From: Desulfobacteraceae bacterium
Lineage (GTDB): Bacteria > Desulfobacterota > Desulfobacteria > Desulfobacterales > Desulfosarcinaceae
Reading direction: 5' to 3'
NCBI GenBank assembly: GCA_027025615.1
Contig: JALVQM010000141.1
Location: forward strand, 1-17,249
DNA: 17,249 nucleotides
The number at the start of each line of letters is the position of its first letter. The stretch's first letter is position 1. Positions 1-8,405 of the stretch are shown here, in pieces. Below the pieces are notes generated by a model. The model was not told the DNA's origin and ran no database searches. It saw only the letters and a list, made by a program, of their open reading frames with translations. Position numbers and translations under genes: made by a program.

Positions 1-86
1 CCTATAAGGCGACTCTTTTTATAAAAAGTAATGAGGGCGCTGGCTCTATCCCGTTTTCACGTTAATAAGATATTGCATTTGAATCG

Positions 87-848
87 ATGAGATTTTTTAA
101 AAACATAATACGAAATTGTTTGTTTGGCATTTGCTTGTTGAGTTTGTTTCTACTGATCCTGTTTCCAGGGGCGGGGCTCTGTCAGACTAAAATCATCATC
201 GGGTTTGGCGATAGTCTGACCGAAGGGTGTGATGTCCTGTCCGGAGGTTGCGGCTGGATAACCGGAAACGGCTATGAAAACAAGCTGCAGAGTCTGTTGA
301 CTGAAAACGGATACAATTTTCTGGTCACCAATTACGGTCGGGGAGGAGAGACTACCACTGATGCCCTGCAGGGAAGGTTTGACAGTGTCTTAACTGAAGA
401 ATGCAATCAGGGCGCAGAATATATATTAATTATGGAAGGCACGAATGACTTGCTTCATTATGCCCGCGGACTGGACGTAAAATTTAATCTGGGAGTAATG
501 ATTGATAAAAGTATCGCCAGGGGACTGGTGCCGCTTGTTGCTACCATTCCGCCGGATCTTGAACCGGAACACTCTTATAAAGATATTCCTTTGATGAATA
601 CGTATATTCGCGATCTGGTTGCTGAAAAAAAAGCGGAGTACAAAGCCGAGCATAAAGAGGTAATTCTTGTTGATCAGTATGCTGCACTATCTCCGTACTG
701 GAACAGTTTTACGCCGGGCTGTTACGGGGATCTTCTTCATCCAAATGCAACGGGTTTTGCTGCTATGGGATCAGTCTGGTACGACAGCCTGTCAGAGCTG
801 TTAAAGCGAACCTTTCCCTGGATGATTCTTCTGCTTTCCAATCCGTAA
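87..848 (+). CDS. Secreted SGNH/GDSL-family hydrolase (esterase/acyltransferase-like)
   Basis: A 253-residue SGNH hydrolase, probably an esterase or acyl-hydrolase acting in the periplasm or outside the cell. The N-terminus has basic residues followed by a hydrophobic stretch (about residues 11-31) that reads as a signal peptide or N-terminal anchor. Catalytic blocks are in the expected order: GFGDSLTEG at 39-47 with nucleophile Ser43, NYGRGG at 82-87 supplying the block II glycine, GTND at 118-121, and DLLHPN at 215-220 with the Asp215/His218 pair. The length is normal for a stand-alone SGNH domain. There is no clear Shine-Dalgarno sequence before the ATG. A GT-C glycosyltransferase gene starts 22 bp after the stop on the same strand, so the two may be co-transcribed. 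The link to glycan de-acylation or acyl transfer is inferred from neighbours; the family also includes lipases and peptidoglycan or thioesterase-type enzymes. Confidence 0.88.
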   Translation: MRFFKNIIRNCLFGICLLSLFLLILFPGAGLCQTKIIIGFGDSLTEGCDVLSGGCGWITGNGYENKLQSLLTENGYNFLVTNYGRGGETTTDALQGRFDSVLTEECNQGAEYILIMEGTNDLLHYARGLDVKFNLGVMIDKSIARGLVPLVATIPPDLEPEHSYKDIPLMNTYIRDLVAEKKAEYKAEHKEVILVDQYAALSPYWNSFTPGCYGDLLHPNATGFAAMGSVWYDSLSELLKRTFPWMILLLSNP

Positions 849-870
849 CCTCTGCGGTCTATCGTCATCC

Positions 871-3654
871 ATGCAGACGAGGCATTCTGCTCGATTGGCT
901 CTGGTCGGCATTATCCTTTCTGCTGCCGTCCTTCTTCTCGTCGGTTCGTGGTTCTGTTATACATCCACATTTGACACCGCTACCGTCGGCCTGATGAGTA
1001 TCAATATTCTCCATGGGGAACGGCCGCTGTTTTATTATGGCCAACCATATTTCGGTGCTCTGGAGGCATATCTTGCCGCATTATACCTTGCCCTGTTTGG
1101 CTTTTCCGAATTTGTTGTCAGCCTGTCCCCGATTACCTTTACGCTGGGCTGGGTTTTCTTCTCCTACCTCCTCTTTACCCGGGTTCATAACCGGACTGCG
1201 GGATTAATCGCCGCTGCCTGTACAGCCTTTCCCGGTTACTATATCTTCTGGTACTCCATTGCAACCTACGGGGGTTATTCGGCAATTTTATGTATTGGTA
1301 CGGCCATTCTCTGGCTCTGCCTGCGCATGTTGCAGGAGAATGTACAAAGAAAAGCTCTTGTTTTCCACAGCTTGTGCCTAGGTGTCCTTATCGGACTTGG
1401 CATCTGGGTCCATCCCCTGACCTTCCCCTATATAGCCATTGGTACCGGTATTTTAGCCGTGTTTACGATCAAAGAACGGTTTCGCCCGGACATTCTCCTG
1501 TCGCTGGCTCTGGCGGTTCTAATTGCCCTGGCAGGATTTCTTCCCTTTTACTTTGAAACCGGATCATTTTTAAGCGGGGTATCGGAAAGTGTTCAACTCT
1601 CCTGGACGTTCATCATCAAAGCTCTTTCCAACCTGTTTGCAGTTAATATTTTTGAACTGGTTGTCTGGAATTTCAGACATTCATTCGAGACACAAGGACT
1701 CGGCTCTCTCATAGAGTACGGTAGCATCAGTGTTTTTTGCATGGCTGTTCTTATGGCTGGTTATGTGGTTATTAGCTCCGGAATAAGACGGGACAAGAGA
1801 TACAACTTCCTCATTCCTCTTTCCTACTGTCTGCTTTTCCTCTCCTTGTATGTTCAGCACCACCTGTCGACAATCAAAGCTCCTCGATATGCCATTGGTT
1901 TCTGGTGTATGCTGTCTTGCATGGTCTGGTCGCTTGCACTTTCCGGCCAGACGAAGCGAGCAGTACGGACAATCTCCACTGCATTGTTTTGTATCTGGAT
2001 TGCATATCAAATAACCGGAACTGTTTTTTTTATAGTTGGTAACACTGCCTCCACCAGAAAGGAACAGATAGCTGTGCTTAATGTCGTTGATGCCGCCCGT
2101 GCGAAAAATCTTACAAGTGTCATCCTCTACGGCGATCATTTTTTTGGTTTTAAAGGTCAGAAATTCAGTATGTATGCTCAGAATGAGATAGTTTTTCCCA
2201 ACGCAGACTTGGAAAGGTATCAGGCGAATGCCCAAGCGGCTGAAACAGATCTGAACAGAGGGTACCTTGCCAGCGAGAGCTCCAGGATATCATTAGAAAA
2301 CACCTTAAAAGAGCTGGGAGTCAGCTACACGGTGGAAAAAATAGACGATTATTTTCTTTTCAGCGATCTGCATCCGGCACAAAGGTATACAATGCAGGCT
2401 ATTCCAAGTAAGGAAATACATCTTCTGTTGCCTGAAGGGGAAAAGTCACGGAAGATATGGGGATTGTTGGGAGACCGTAACCAGGATTATGAAAACGCCC
2501 AGCTATCGTTTTCCGGGACATCCTTTTCTCTTGACACCGGACGGCTGAGAAAATTGTGTGGGTTGTGGATGTTTAGCTTTCAGAACCCTAATGCGGATCA
2601 CTGGAAGGGATTTGGAAGGTATGAGGTCCATGTCTCTCAAGATGGTATTTCTTACAAGAAAGTATACAGCTCCCTGCCAAACACAGCCAATGGATTTCAC
2701 GCCGGCCCCCAAATATATATAGGTGGGCTCTTGGGTAAAGGAGAAGCTTTATTTGCTCCTGTCCTTGCCCGTTATATTAAGATCAGCTTTCTGGGAAAAA
2801 TCCCTTCCCCGATAACGGAATTATTTGTTTTCCAGTCAAATGGCTCATTAAGAGAGGATGGGGCTGACGATATGACAAGATTGGCACAGCTTGTCAGAGA
2901 GCAGGGCTTAGATTTTGTGCTGGCTGATCGTTGGGTAAGTGGAAATCTGCGTGAGGCCTTCAGGGGAAGCAATAAGGCTGATATCGCTTTACCGAGACAC
3001 AGCACGCGATTTAAAAATAAGCCGTTACGCTATTTTATCAAACCGGAAAAGGGGCAGGGGCTGGTCTGCGACAGGGATGTTGCCGATGAATGTGAACAAA
3101 CCTTGAAAAGAGCGTATGGCGCTTCTGTTATTTCCAGCCGATTTGATCTCCGTAATTATACACTTTTCAGTCTCGCCGACACCGAGTTGCACATTGGTTC
3201 TACGGATCGTTCTGCACTGCTTTGGAATGGCCATGTTCCGCTGCAGACAAAAGATATGACTCTGCTCGCCCATTGGTTCAATACTTTAGGGCTACCTATA
3301 TGGAGGGCTGATTTTACAAAAACAAAAGGCGTCTATCACGATTACTGGACCAATGGCAAAGGAAAATTTTACGATCTAAATTACAAGGTCAATCATGAAA
3401 AAGACAGGGAGTTGATGATCTATACCCATGGCTGGCGTCCCGATAATGACATTGCCAGTCTGCAATTAACGGTTTTAATCAACAACAATATTCCGCTGCA
3501 GTTCAAAGAAAAAAGGGAGAATGTGTATATTTTTTCTCTGCCGAAGAGCATGGACGAACTGGACAGCATCACGATAGAATCAACAACCTTTATTCCGAAC
3601 AGTAAGGACGCGCGAAGTCTTGGTCTTGATATTGATAGGATAGAGATTCAATAG
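871..3654 (+). CDS. GT-C membrane glycosyltransferase (GT39/ArnT-like) with discoidin-like and beta-sandwich tail
   Basis: A 927-residue integral membrane glycosyltransferase expected to move a sugar from a polyprenyl-phosphate donor to a glycan or protein on the periplasmic side. Residues 11-390 are rich in hydrophobic segments (about ten or more membrane helices). The first periplasmic loop has FDTATVGLM (34-42) with Asp35 as the likely catalytic acid, followed by HGERPLFYYGQPYFGALEAY (48-67), a recognisable pattern of bacterial GT39-like proteins. After the membrane part comes a long soluble tail: about 535-655 resembles an F5/8-type C (discoidin) carbohydrate-binding fold (RYEVHVSQDGISYKKV at 583-598, ARYIKISFLG at 633-642). 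About 800-927 ends in a beta-rich domain with TTFIPN...DARSLGLDIDRIEI, like the terminal beta-sandwich of some glycosyltransferases. The protein is much longer than usual GT39 enzymes. No clear ribosome site precedes the ATG, and the frame is open further upstream, so the start is uncertain. Confidence 0.82.
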   Translation: MQTRHSARLALVGIILSAAVLLLVGSWFCYTSTFDTATVGLMSINILHGERPLFYYGQPYFGALEAYLAALYLALFGFSEFVVSLSPITFTLGWVFFSYLLFTRVHNRTAGLIAAACTAFPGYYIFWYSIATYGGYSAILCIGTAILWLCLRMLQENVQRKALVFHSLCLGVLIGLGIWVHPLTFPYIAIGTGILAVFTIKERFRPDILLSLALAVLIALAGFLPFYFETGSFLSGVSESVQLSWTFIIKALSNLFAVNIFELVVWNFRHSFETQGLGSLIEYGSISVFCMAVLMAGYVVISSGIRRDKRYNFLIPLSYCLLFLSLYVQHHLSTIKAPRYAIGFWCMLSCMVWSLALSGQTKRAVRTISTALFCIWIAYQITGTVFFIVGNTASTRKEQIAVLNVVDAARAKNLTSVILYGDHFFGFKGQKFSMYAQNEIVFPNADLERYQANAQAAETDLNRGYLASESSRISLENTLKELGVSYTVEKIDDYFLFSDLHPAQRYTMQAIPSKEIHLLLPEGEKSRKIWGLLGDRNQDYENAQLSFSGTSFSLDTGRLRKLCGLWMFSFQNPNADHWKGFGRYEVHVSQDGISYKKVYSSLPNTANGFHAGPQIYIGGLLGKGEALFAPVLARYIKISFLGKIPSPITELFVFQSNGSLREDGADDMTRLAQLVREQGLDFVLADRWVSGNLREAFRGSNKADIALPRHSTRFKNKPLRYFIKPEKGQGLVCDRDVADECEQTLKRAYGASVISSRFDLRNYTLFSLADTELHIGSTDRSALLWNGHVPLQTKDMTLLAHWFNTLGLPIWRADFTKTKGVYHDYWTNGKGKFYDLNYKVNHEKDRELMIYTHGWRPDNDIASLQLTVLINNNIPLQFKEKRENVYIFSLPKSMDELDSITIESTTFIPNSKDARSLGLDIDRIEIQ

Positions 3655-3657
3655 AAC

Positions 3658-6045
3658 TCAGGGTTGTACTTTTGAAAAATCTCTTTTCTCGTATCGTGAT
3701 ACCCAGCCCGGTTTGAGACCTCTGGCACGCCAGTTGGCAAAATCTTCGGCTATTGTTCTGTAGTCCGGAAAAAGTTTGAACCTGAGCACCTGGCAGGTAC
3801 CGCTTATGCCGGTTATGACAAATCGGCCCTGATAGGGGACAAAGGACTTTGTAAAGGGATATTCGATGCGTTGAATTCCTTTTTTTATTTGAAATCTCTT
3901 ACTGCGACCGTGATACAGTTTTCCCAGTGCATCTTCAAATTCGATGGAAATCTCTGATTGTTTGGTCAGGCCATCGACTTCGGCTATTAGCCTGTATCGA
4001 CCTGCAGCCAGGGCAACACCCCACATCGGTATGATTTTTCCGGCCGCTACCTGCCATGACGGTGCATGTTCCAGGTAGCGGATCCGACTAAGAGCACTGA
4101 AGTATTCTTTTTCAAGCTCCGCCGGGATAGCCTCGGGCAAGACTAGCTTACCATTCTGACCGCCGCCAAAGATATTGAACAGCTGCACTTCCCGCTCACT
4201 GGTAAGCAATGTCAGCCATATGTCGTTGTGGGGCACCGTTATTGTCAAAGGAATGATAAATACTTTCTTTCCACCGGGTTTCCTGCCGCCGCTGACCCTC
4301 CACTCCTGTGGCTCCAGCTCTACTGTCTTCTGTTGGTGGGCCTCCATCTTCACTACTGTTGCTGTCTTACCGTAGCATATGGAAATGCTGGCCGGGCAGG
4401 CTCCGGAACGGATCCCGAATGCTTGAATTTTCATATCAGCCGGTAGGACAAGATATCTTTTGATGGTCTTGCCATACTTTCCCCCGGAGATGACAAGCAT
4501 TCGTTCATTACGGGGAAAAGTCGGACCATTGATAAATATCCAGTCCTTACCGACCGGATTTGCAACCTGCGGCAGCGGGGCGACCTTAATCGCATTCCAT
4601 AGTCGGGCATCAGGTCCTTTGGCCACATATTTGGCGTTCCTGAACACCGAAGTCCCGGGTGGTTCCAGGAAAAGAGAACGAATTTTATCGCTGCGGTGGG
4701 TATAAAAGGCTTCCCGGTCGTAGATGGATGGAGGCAGGTTCTGTTCCATGTATATATTGTCCTCTAAGCGCCAGAAAAAGTTATCGTGCAGACTAACACG
4801 GCCAAATTCAATTAAAGCAAGCAGGACAAGGATGATACTGCATCCCCTGAACAGGACGTTTTTTGAACGGTGAAGAGTTGAAAACAGGAAGCTGGTAACA
4901 ATAATCAGCGGCAGGAGCAGATAAGAAAAATGAAACGGTTGCACCACATATTTTCCGGCGAGAGAAAGGATAAATGCAAATACGGGAAAGATCGCGATCG
5001 ATAGCAGAAAGATTATTTGTTTCCGCTGCTGTTTGACTGGAGAATGTATTCCGGCAAGATATCCTCTTGCGGCAATCATCAACCCTGCCAGGGAAGCAAA
5101 ACAGACGGTGTAGCCAAGGGAGGAAAGAATATAGACGCTATTGGCCTGAAACCCGAGTAGGGCTTTTTCCAGCCATGGCCTGGCAAGAATATCGGCTGGA
5201 ACATTATAGTTTTTAATAAAGGAAAAGTTGGCCGCCATGTTGCAAATGGAGGTTTTGAAATCCAGCAACAGGTTGGGCATAAAAAGCACAGCGCCCAGTA
5301 CCGTACCCATCCCGAAAAAACAACCTCTCTTAACTAAAAGTAGCAGCTGTCTGGCCGGCAGGAGTTCAAAAAAAAGGACCAGTGCCGGGACCATTCCGAC
5401 CAGCAGTCCATTGTATTTTGCTGAAAATGCAGCTCCCACGGCAATGCCGCTGCAGAAAAGCCATGTCCGTTTTTGGGGTTTATCCAAATACAACAGTAGA
5501 AAGAGAAAACAGATGGCACAAAACAGATCTACCCCGATATCACCGGTTGCAAAATGGGTAACCGTTATGGCAAGAGGAGAAAAAGCGAGCAGAAGAAGTG
5601 CCAGTAAAGCGCTTGTTCTGTCATGGAGCAGCCTGTAAGCAAGCCGGTAGCCAATAACCATAATGACCATTCCATACACAACACGGAGAAAGCGGGCACA
5701 GGCATACAGGGTGTGCTGGTCCAGCGTGTCCGGGCCGAAGAAAAAAACCAGCGGCCGCAGCAGGTATTCATCGAGATGATTCAGGCCGTATGGATAGCCG
5801 TCATAAAAAAGGCTTCCGTAGTAACGGACATAATCACCACCTAAAAAGTTGAACAGGGCCAGAACCTGCTTGGCTTCATCGGGATGAAAAATGTAGCCCT
5901 GATCTCCAAGCCCACGGAAGAGACCGGAGGTTCGAAAGTAAAAGGCGACAACAAAAATAAGTGTTGAAAGCAAGGAGAAGAAAAAGGTGTTTTTGCTGCG
6001 GCATTGCACCAGAGCACCCTTGACAGAAGAAATAAGCATGAGCAA
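3658..6045 (-). CDS. GT-C membrane glycosyltransferase (PMT_2/GT39-like) with extracytoplasmic C-terminal domain
   Basis: A 795-residue polytopic membrane protein of the GT-C superfamily. After a first hydrophobic segment (about 20-37) the signature HPDEAKQ is at 54-60, with the Asp56-Glu57 pair typical of polyprenyl-phosphate-sugar-dependent transferases. Many further membrane helices run to about residue 420, and the rest (about 430-795) is a soluble, beta-rich periplasmic region of unknown fold. The start chosen is TTG at 6045, because a GGGAG element (plus-strand 6055-6059) lies 9 nt upstream; an in-frame ATG at 6039 is the alternative, but at 15 nt. The gene begins 15 bp after the stop of the DPM1-like GT2 gene, so the GT2 may make the lipid-linked donor that this enzyme uses (inference). 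Its 3' end meets the other GT-C gene, with only 3 bp between the stop codons. Confidence 0.85.
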   Translation of the reverse strand: MLMLISSVKGALVQCRSKNTFFFSLLSTLIFVVAFYFRTSGLFRGLGDQGYIFHPDEAKQVLALFNFLGGDYVRYYGSLFYDGYPYGLNHLDEYLLRPLVFFFGPDTLDQHTLYACARFLRVVYGMVIMVIGYRLAYRLLHDRTSALLALLLLAFSPLAITVTHFATGDIGVDLFCAICFLFLLLYLDKPQKRTWLFCSGIAVGAAFSAKYNGLLVGMVPALVLFFELLPARQLLLLVKRGCFFGMGTVLGAVLFMPNLLLDFKTSICNMAANFSFIKNYNVPADILARPWLEKALLGFQANSVYILSSLGYTVCFASLAGLMIAARGYLAGIHSPVKQQRKQIIFLLSIAIFPVFAFILSLAGKYVVQPFHFSYLLLPLIIVTSFLFSTLHRSKNVLFRGCSIILVLLALIEFGRVSLHDNFFWRLEDNIYMEQNLPPSIYDREAFYTHRSDKIRSLFLEPPGTSVFRNAKYVAKGPDARLWNAIKVAPLPQVANPVGKDWIFINGPTFPRNERMLVISGGKYGKTIKRYLVLPADMKIQAFGIRSGACPASISICYGKTATVVKMEAHQQKTVELEPQEWRVSGGRKPGGKKVFIIPLTITVPHNDIWLTLLTSEREVQLFNIFGGGQNGKLVLPEAIPAELEKEYFSALSRIRYLEHAPSWQVAAGKIIPMWGVALAAGRYRLIAEVDGLTKQSEISIEFEDALGKLYHGRSKRFQIKKGIQRIEYPFTKSFVPYQGRFVITGISGTCQVLRFKLFPDYRTIAEDFANWRARGLKPGWVSRYEKRDFSKVQP

Positions 6046-6054
6046 CAGAAGGTG

Positions 6055-6059
6055 CTCCC
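6055..6059 (-). promoter_or_regulatory. Shine-Dalgarno GGGAG favouring a TTG start
   Basis: On the minus strand GGGAG lies 9 nt before TTG at 6045 and 15 nt before the first in-frame ATG at 6039. The spacing favours the TTG as the initiation codon of the downstream GT-C gene. A CTG at 6048 is also in frame but would leave only 6 nt. Confidence 0.5.
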
Positions 6060-6060
6060 A

Positions 6061-6810
6061 TCAATCAAACGGGCGAAAACCTTTCCGATAAGAATCGTTA
6101 TAACTGGTCAGGACGTTGAACTTGACGATTGCCCATATGGCTGAACATCCGTCTTTCCAATTGATTTTTTTTCCTTCTGCATAGGTACGGCCAAAGTAGG
6201 AAATGGGAACTTCATAAATTCGTATTCCTTTTATTTTAGAAATTTTGGCCGTCATCTCCGGCTCAATACCGAACCGGTTGGAGGTAAGAATCATGTTCCG
6301 GATAATATCGCCTCGAAAGGCTTTGTAGCAGGTTTCCATGTCGGTCAAGTTGAGGTTGGTAAACATATTGGAGAGGAAGGTCAAAAACTGGTTTCCCATA
6401 AAATGCCAGAAGTATAGGACCCGGGTGACTTCTCCTTTAAACCTGGAACCATACACTACATCTGCCTTTCCTTCGGCAATAGGACGCATAAGGATTTCAT
6501 AATCCTTGGGATCGTATTCAAGATCGGCGTCCTGAATGAGAACAACATCACCGGTTGTCAATGCTATTCCTGCGCGGATAGCAGCACCTTTACCTGAGTT
6601 TACTTTCAGGACAAGCAGGTTGTAGTTATCTTTTTGCTGAACTATCTCTTCCAATATTTTCTTTGAGTTATCCGTTGAGCAGTCGTCTATAAGTACCAAC
6701 TCATAGGAGCTGATGCACGTTAGCTGCTCGAGTGACTCCTCAACCAGCGCCAGAATGGATCTGATAGTTTTTTCTTCGTTATATACAGGTACAACAATAC
6801 TGAGTTTCAC
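6061..6810 (-). CDS. Family 2 glycosyltransferase, DPM1-like (polyprenyl-phosphate sugar synthase type)
   Basis: A 249-residue GT-A fold glycosyltransferase that probably transfers a sugar from a nucleotide donor to polyprenyl phosphate at the cytoplasmic membrane face. From the chosen start, KLSIVVPVYNEE (2-13) is the first strand and nucleotide-binding turn, DDCSTD (42-47) binds the nucleotide, and DADLEYD (94-100) holds the metal-binding DxD. The protein ends without obvious membrane helices, like soluble DPM1-type enzymes and unlike GtrB or ArnC. GTG at 6810 is taken as the start because AAGG lies 6 nt upstream and homologues usually begin directly with this strand; a TTG at 6846 would add 12 residues. 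The neighbour 15 bp downstream is a GT-C transferase, which fits a donor-maker and user pair. Sugar specificity cannot be read from the sequence. Confidence 0.88.
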   Translation of the reverse strand: MKLSIVVPVYNEEKTIRSILALVEESLEQLTCISSYELVLIDDCSTDNSKKILEEIVQQKDNYNLLVLKVNSGKGAAIRAGIALTTGDVVLIQDADLEYDPKDYEILMRPIAEGKADVVYGSRFKGEVTRVLYFWHFMGNQFLTFLSNMFTNLNLTDMETCYKAFRGDIIRNMILTSNRFGIEPEMTAKISKIKGIRIYEVPISYFGRTYAEGKKINWKDGCSAIWAIVKFNVLTSYNDSYRKGFRPFD

Positions 6811-6816
6811 TGGGCA

Positions 6817-6820
6817 CCTT
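6817..6820 (-). promoter_or_regulatory. Shine-Dalgarno AAGG supporting the GTG start of the GT2 gene
   Basis: On the minus strand AAGG stands 6 nt upstream of GTG at 6810. It supports starting the glycosyltransferase at the residues VKLSIVVP rather than at the upstream TTG (6846), which lacks an equally placed purine-rich element. Confidence 0.45.
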
Positions 6821-6861
6821 GCTGAGCATAATTTAACCCGGGACAACGACAGCTGCTGTCG

Positions 6862-6960
6862 GGCATACTGTTCATGAACTGAAATATTTTCACGAGAGCA
6901 TCATCTCGTTCTGCAGTGAAAAAAAACCATACCATATCTGTACAAAATGTACAGTATGCC
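6862..6960. repeat. Nested inverted repeats between the MBOAT and GT2 genes
   Basis: In the 158-bp gap between the MBOAT stop and the GT2 start, GGCATACTG (6862-6870) is perfectly complementary to CAGTATGCC (6952-6960). Between them is a second pair, ACGAGA (6892-6897) with TCTCGT (6904-6909, loop of 6), and a third pair, CTGTAC (6938-6943) with GTACAG (6949-6954, loop of 5). The third overlaps the right arm of the outer pair by 3 nt, so the two would compete. On the minus strand a T8 run follows the CTGTAC hairpin after 10 nt, too far for a classic terminator. It could be an attenuator or RNA-processing structure between two parts of one operon; the role is unknown. Confidence 0.35.
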
Positions 6961-6968
6961 AATGTGAA

Positions 6969-8405
6969 TCAAAACTGAAAATAGATAAACGTTGATGGTT
7001 CCGGGCTTCTGAGGGTGAGGATCCCTATCAGAAGCATTGCCGCCAGAACCGGTCTGAGCAGGAGGAAGATGTCGGCATAGTTGTTTTGCGGGCCATATTT
7101 GTATTTGTCCCAGAAGTAGAGTAAGCCATGAAGGAAGATCGGCATGGCATAGAGCAAGGTCAAACTGAAAAGGTATAAGGCAATCCTGGTATCCTGAGCG
7201 TTTGAGGACCACGGGGTCAATAGAAGGTACTGAAAAATGGCATGAACATCTGTAACCCGGAACATAAGCCAGCCGATGTTGACAAGGACAAAGGTCAGCA
7301 GGATCTTTAAGGTCAGGATGGAAAAGTGGAGTTGACGGGGGAGCAGTTTTCGGACCGGTGCTAACAGCCTCCTCAATACTCGCTCCAGTAAAACCAGAAT
7401 TCCATGATACCCGCCCCAGAGAATGTAATTCCAGCTCGCACCATGCCAGAATCCAGAGAGAAGAAAGGTGATCATGATATTTGCCCCTCGGCGCAGGGAG
7501 GAGTGTACGCGGGATCCACCCAATGGAATATAGACATAATCACGCAGCCAGTAAGACAGTGTCATGTGCCACCGTCGCCAGAAATCAGCTGGAGAGCAGG
7601 CAAAATAGGGGTGGTCGAAGTTGCGGGAAAGTTTAAATCCCAGCAGCAGAGCTGAACCCCTGGCTATATCCGTATAGGACCAGAAATCGGCCAGGATCTG
7701 GATGCTGAAGGCTAATACCCCCGACCACAGCAGGTAGAATCCTGGGTCAGCCAGGGAAAAAACTTTAAAGGCTATCAGGCCGGTGTTGTCGGCTATCACC
7801 AGTTTTTTAAAAAACCCCCAAACGAGCAGAAGTAATCCCTGCTGGATCAGTTCCGGGGTCACCTTTCTGCGCCTGTGAATCTGAGGCAGGAGATGGCCGG
7901 ATCGTTCAATGGGACCGGCAACCAGTTGTGGAAAAAAAGAAATAAACAGGGCAAAGTCGATGGGATTTAAGCAGGGTTCCACGTCGCCCCGGTAGACATC
8001 AATGCTATAGGCAATGGCTTGAAAGGTATAAAAAGAGATGCCTACCGGCAGCATGATGGTCAGAACGGGCTGGGAAAAAGGAATACGCATTGCCTTAAGC
8101 AGAATGGAGATATTCTCGAGAAAAAATGACGCATACTTGAAATAGGCCAGTTCCCCCAGGCTGAGTACCAGAGTCAGAACCAGAAACATCTTTTTCCTTT
8201 CGGGCCAGCGGGATATAGCGAGGCCGCAGCAATAGTTGGCTGTCGTAACCAGTGCAATCAGGCCACCGAACCAGGGGTGTATGATGCAGAGAAAATAATA
8301 GCTGGCAAGCATGAGAAAAATGTTCTGGCCCCGTCTTGGCAGAATCCAGTACACCAAAAGGACGACCGGCAGGAAGATAAGATAATGAATACTGTTGAAG
8401 CTCAC
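6969..8405 (-). CDS. AlgI-type MBOAT O-acyltransferase
   Basis: A 478-residue membrane-bound O-acyltransferase of the AlgI/PatA/DltB group, which passes acyl (usually acetyl) groups across the inner membrane for O-acylation of an exported polysaccharide. It opens with a typical hydrophobic AlgI start, has many membrane helices, and carries the family signatures: FFPQLVAGPIER (157-168), ADFWRRWHMTLSYWLRDYVY (273-292) with His280, and LSGFWHGASWNYILWGGYHG (316-335), whose His321 corresponds to the essential histidine of AlgI. Length is normal. The start is GTG, preceded at 10 nt by GGGAG (plus-strand 8416-8420). The codon overlaps the stop of the upstream PA14/SGNH gene as GTGA, so the two are translationally coupled and likely work as one acylation unit. 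Acyl group and target glycan are unknown. I gave no algI symbol because nothing shows the glycan is alginate. Confidence 0.93.
   Translation of the reverse strand: MSFNSIHYLIFLPVVLLVYWILPRRGQNIFLMLASYYFLCIIHPWFGGLIALVTTANYCCGLAISRWPERKKMFLVLTLVLSLGELAYFKYASFFLENISILLKAMRIPFSQPVLTIMLPVGISFYTFQAIAYSIDVYRGDVEPCLNPIDFALFISFFPQLVAGPIERSGHLLPQIHRRRKVTPELIQQGLLLLVWGFFKKLVIADNTGLIAFKVFSLADPGFYLLWSGVLAFSIQILADFWSYTDIARGSALLLGFKLSRNFDHPYFACSPADFWRRWHMTLSYWLRDYVYIPLGGSRVHSSLRRGANIMITFLLSGFWHGASWNYILWGGYHGILVLLERVLRRLLAPVRKLLPRQLHFSILTLKILLTFVLVNIGWLMFRVTDVHAIFQYLLLTPWSSNAQDTRIALYLFSLTLLYAMPIFLHGLLYFWDKYKYGPQNNYADIFLLLRPVLAAMLLIGILTLRSPEPSTFIYFQF

Noticed and set aside
171..185. Possible lipoprotein cleavage site at Cys32 of the SGNH hydrolase
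   Set aside because: The residues before the Cys are AGL, with Leu at -1 where a small residue is required, so a lipobox is unlikely.
1681..2235. 184-codon open frame on the minus strand
   Set aside because: It lies wholly inside the GT-C gene on the + strand, has no recognisable motif and no ribosome site; the + strand product has clear family features.
6892..6909. Hairpin ACGAGA/TCTCGT as a rho-independent terminator
   Set aside because: The stem is only 6 bp with AT content and no T-run follows on either strand.
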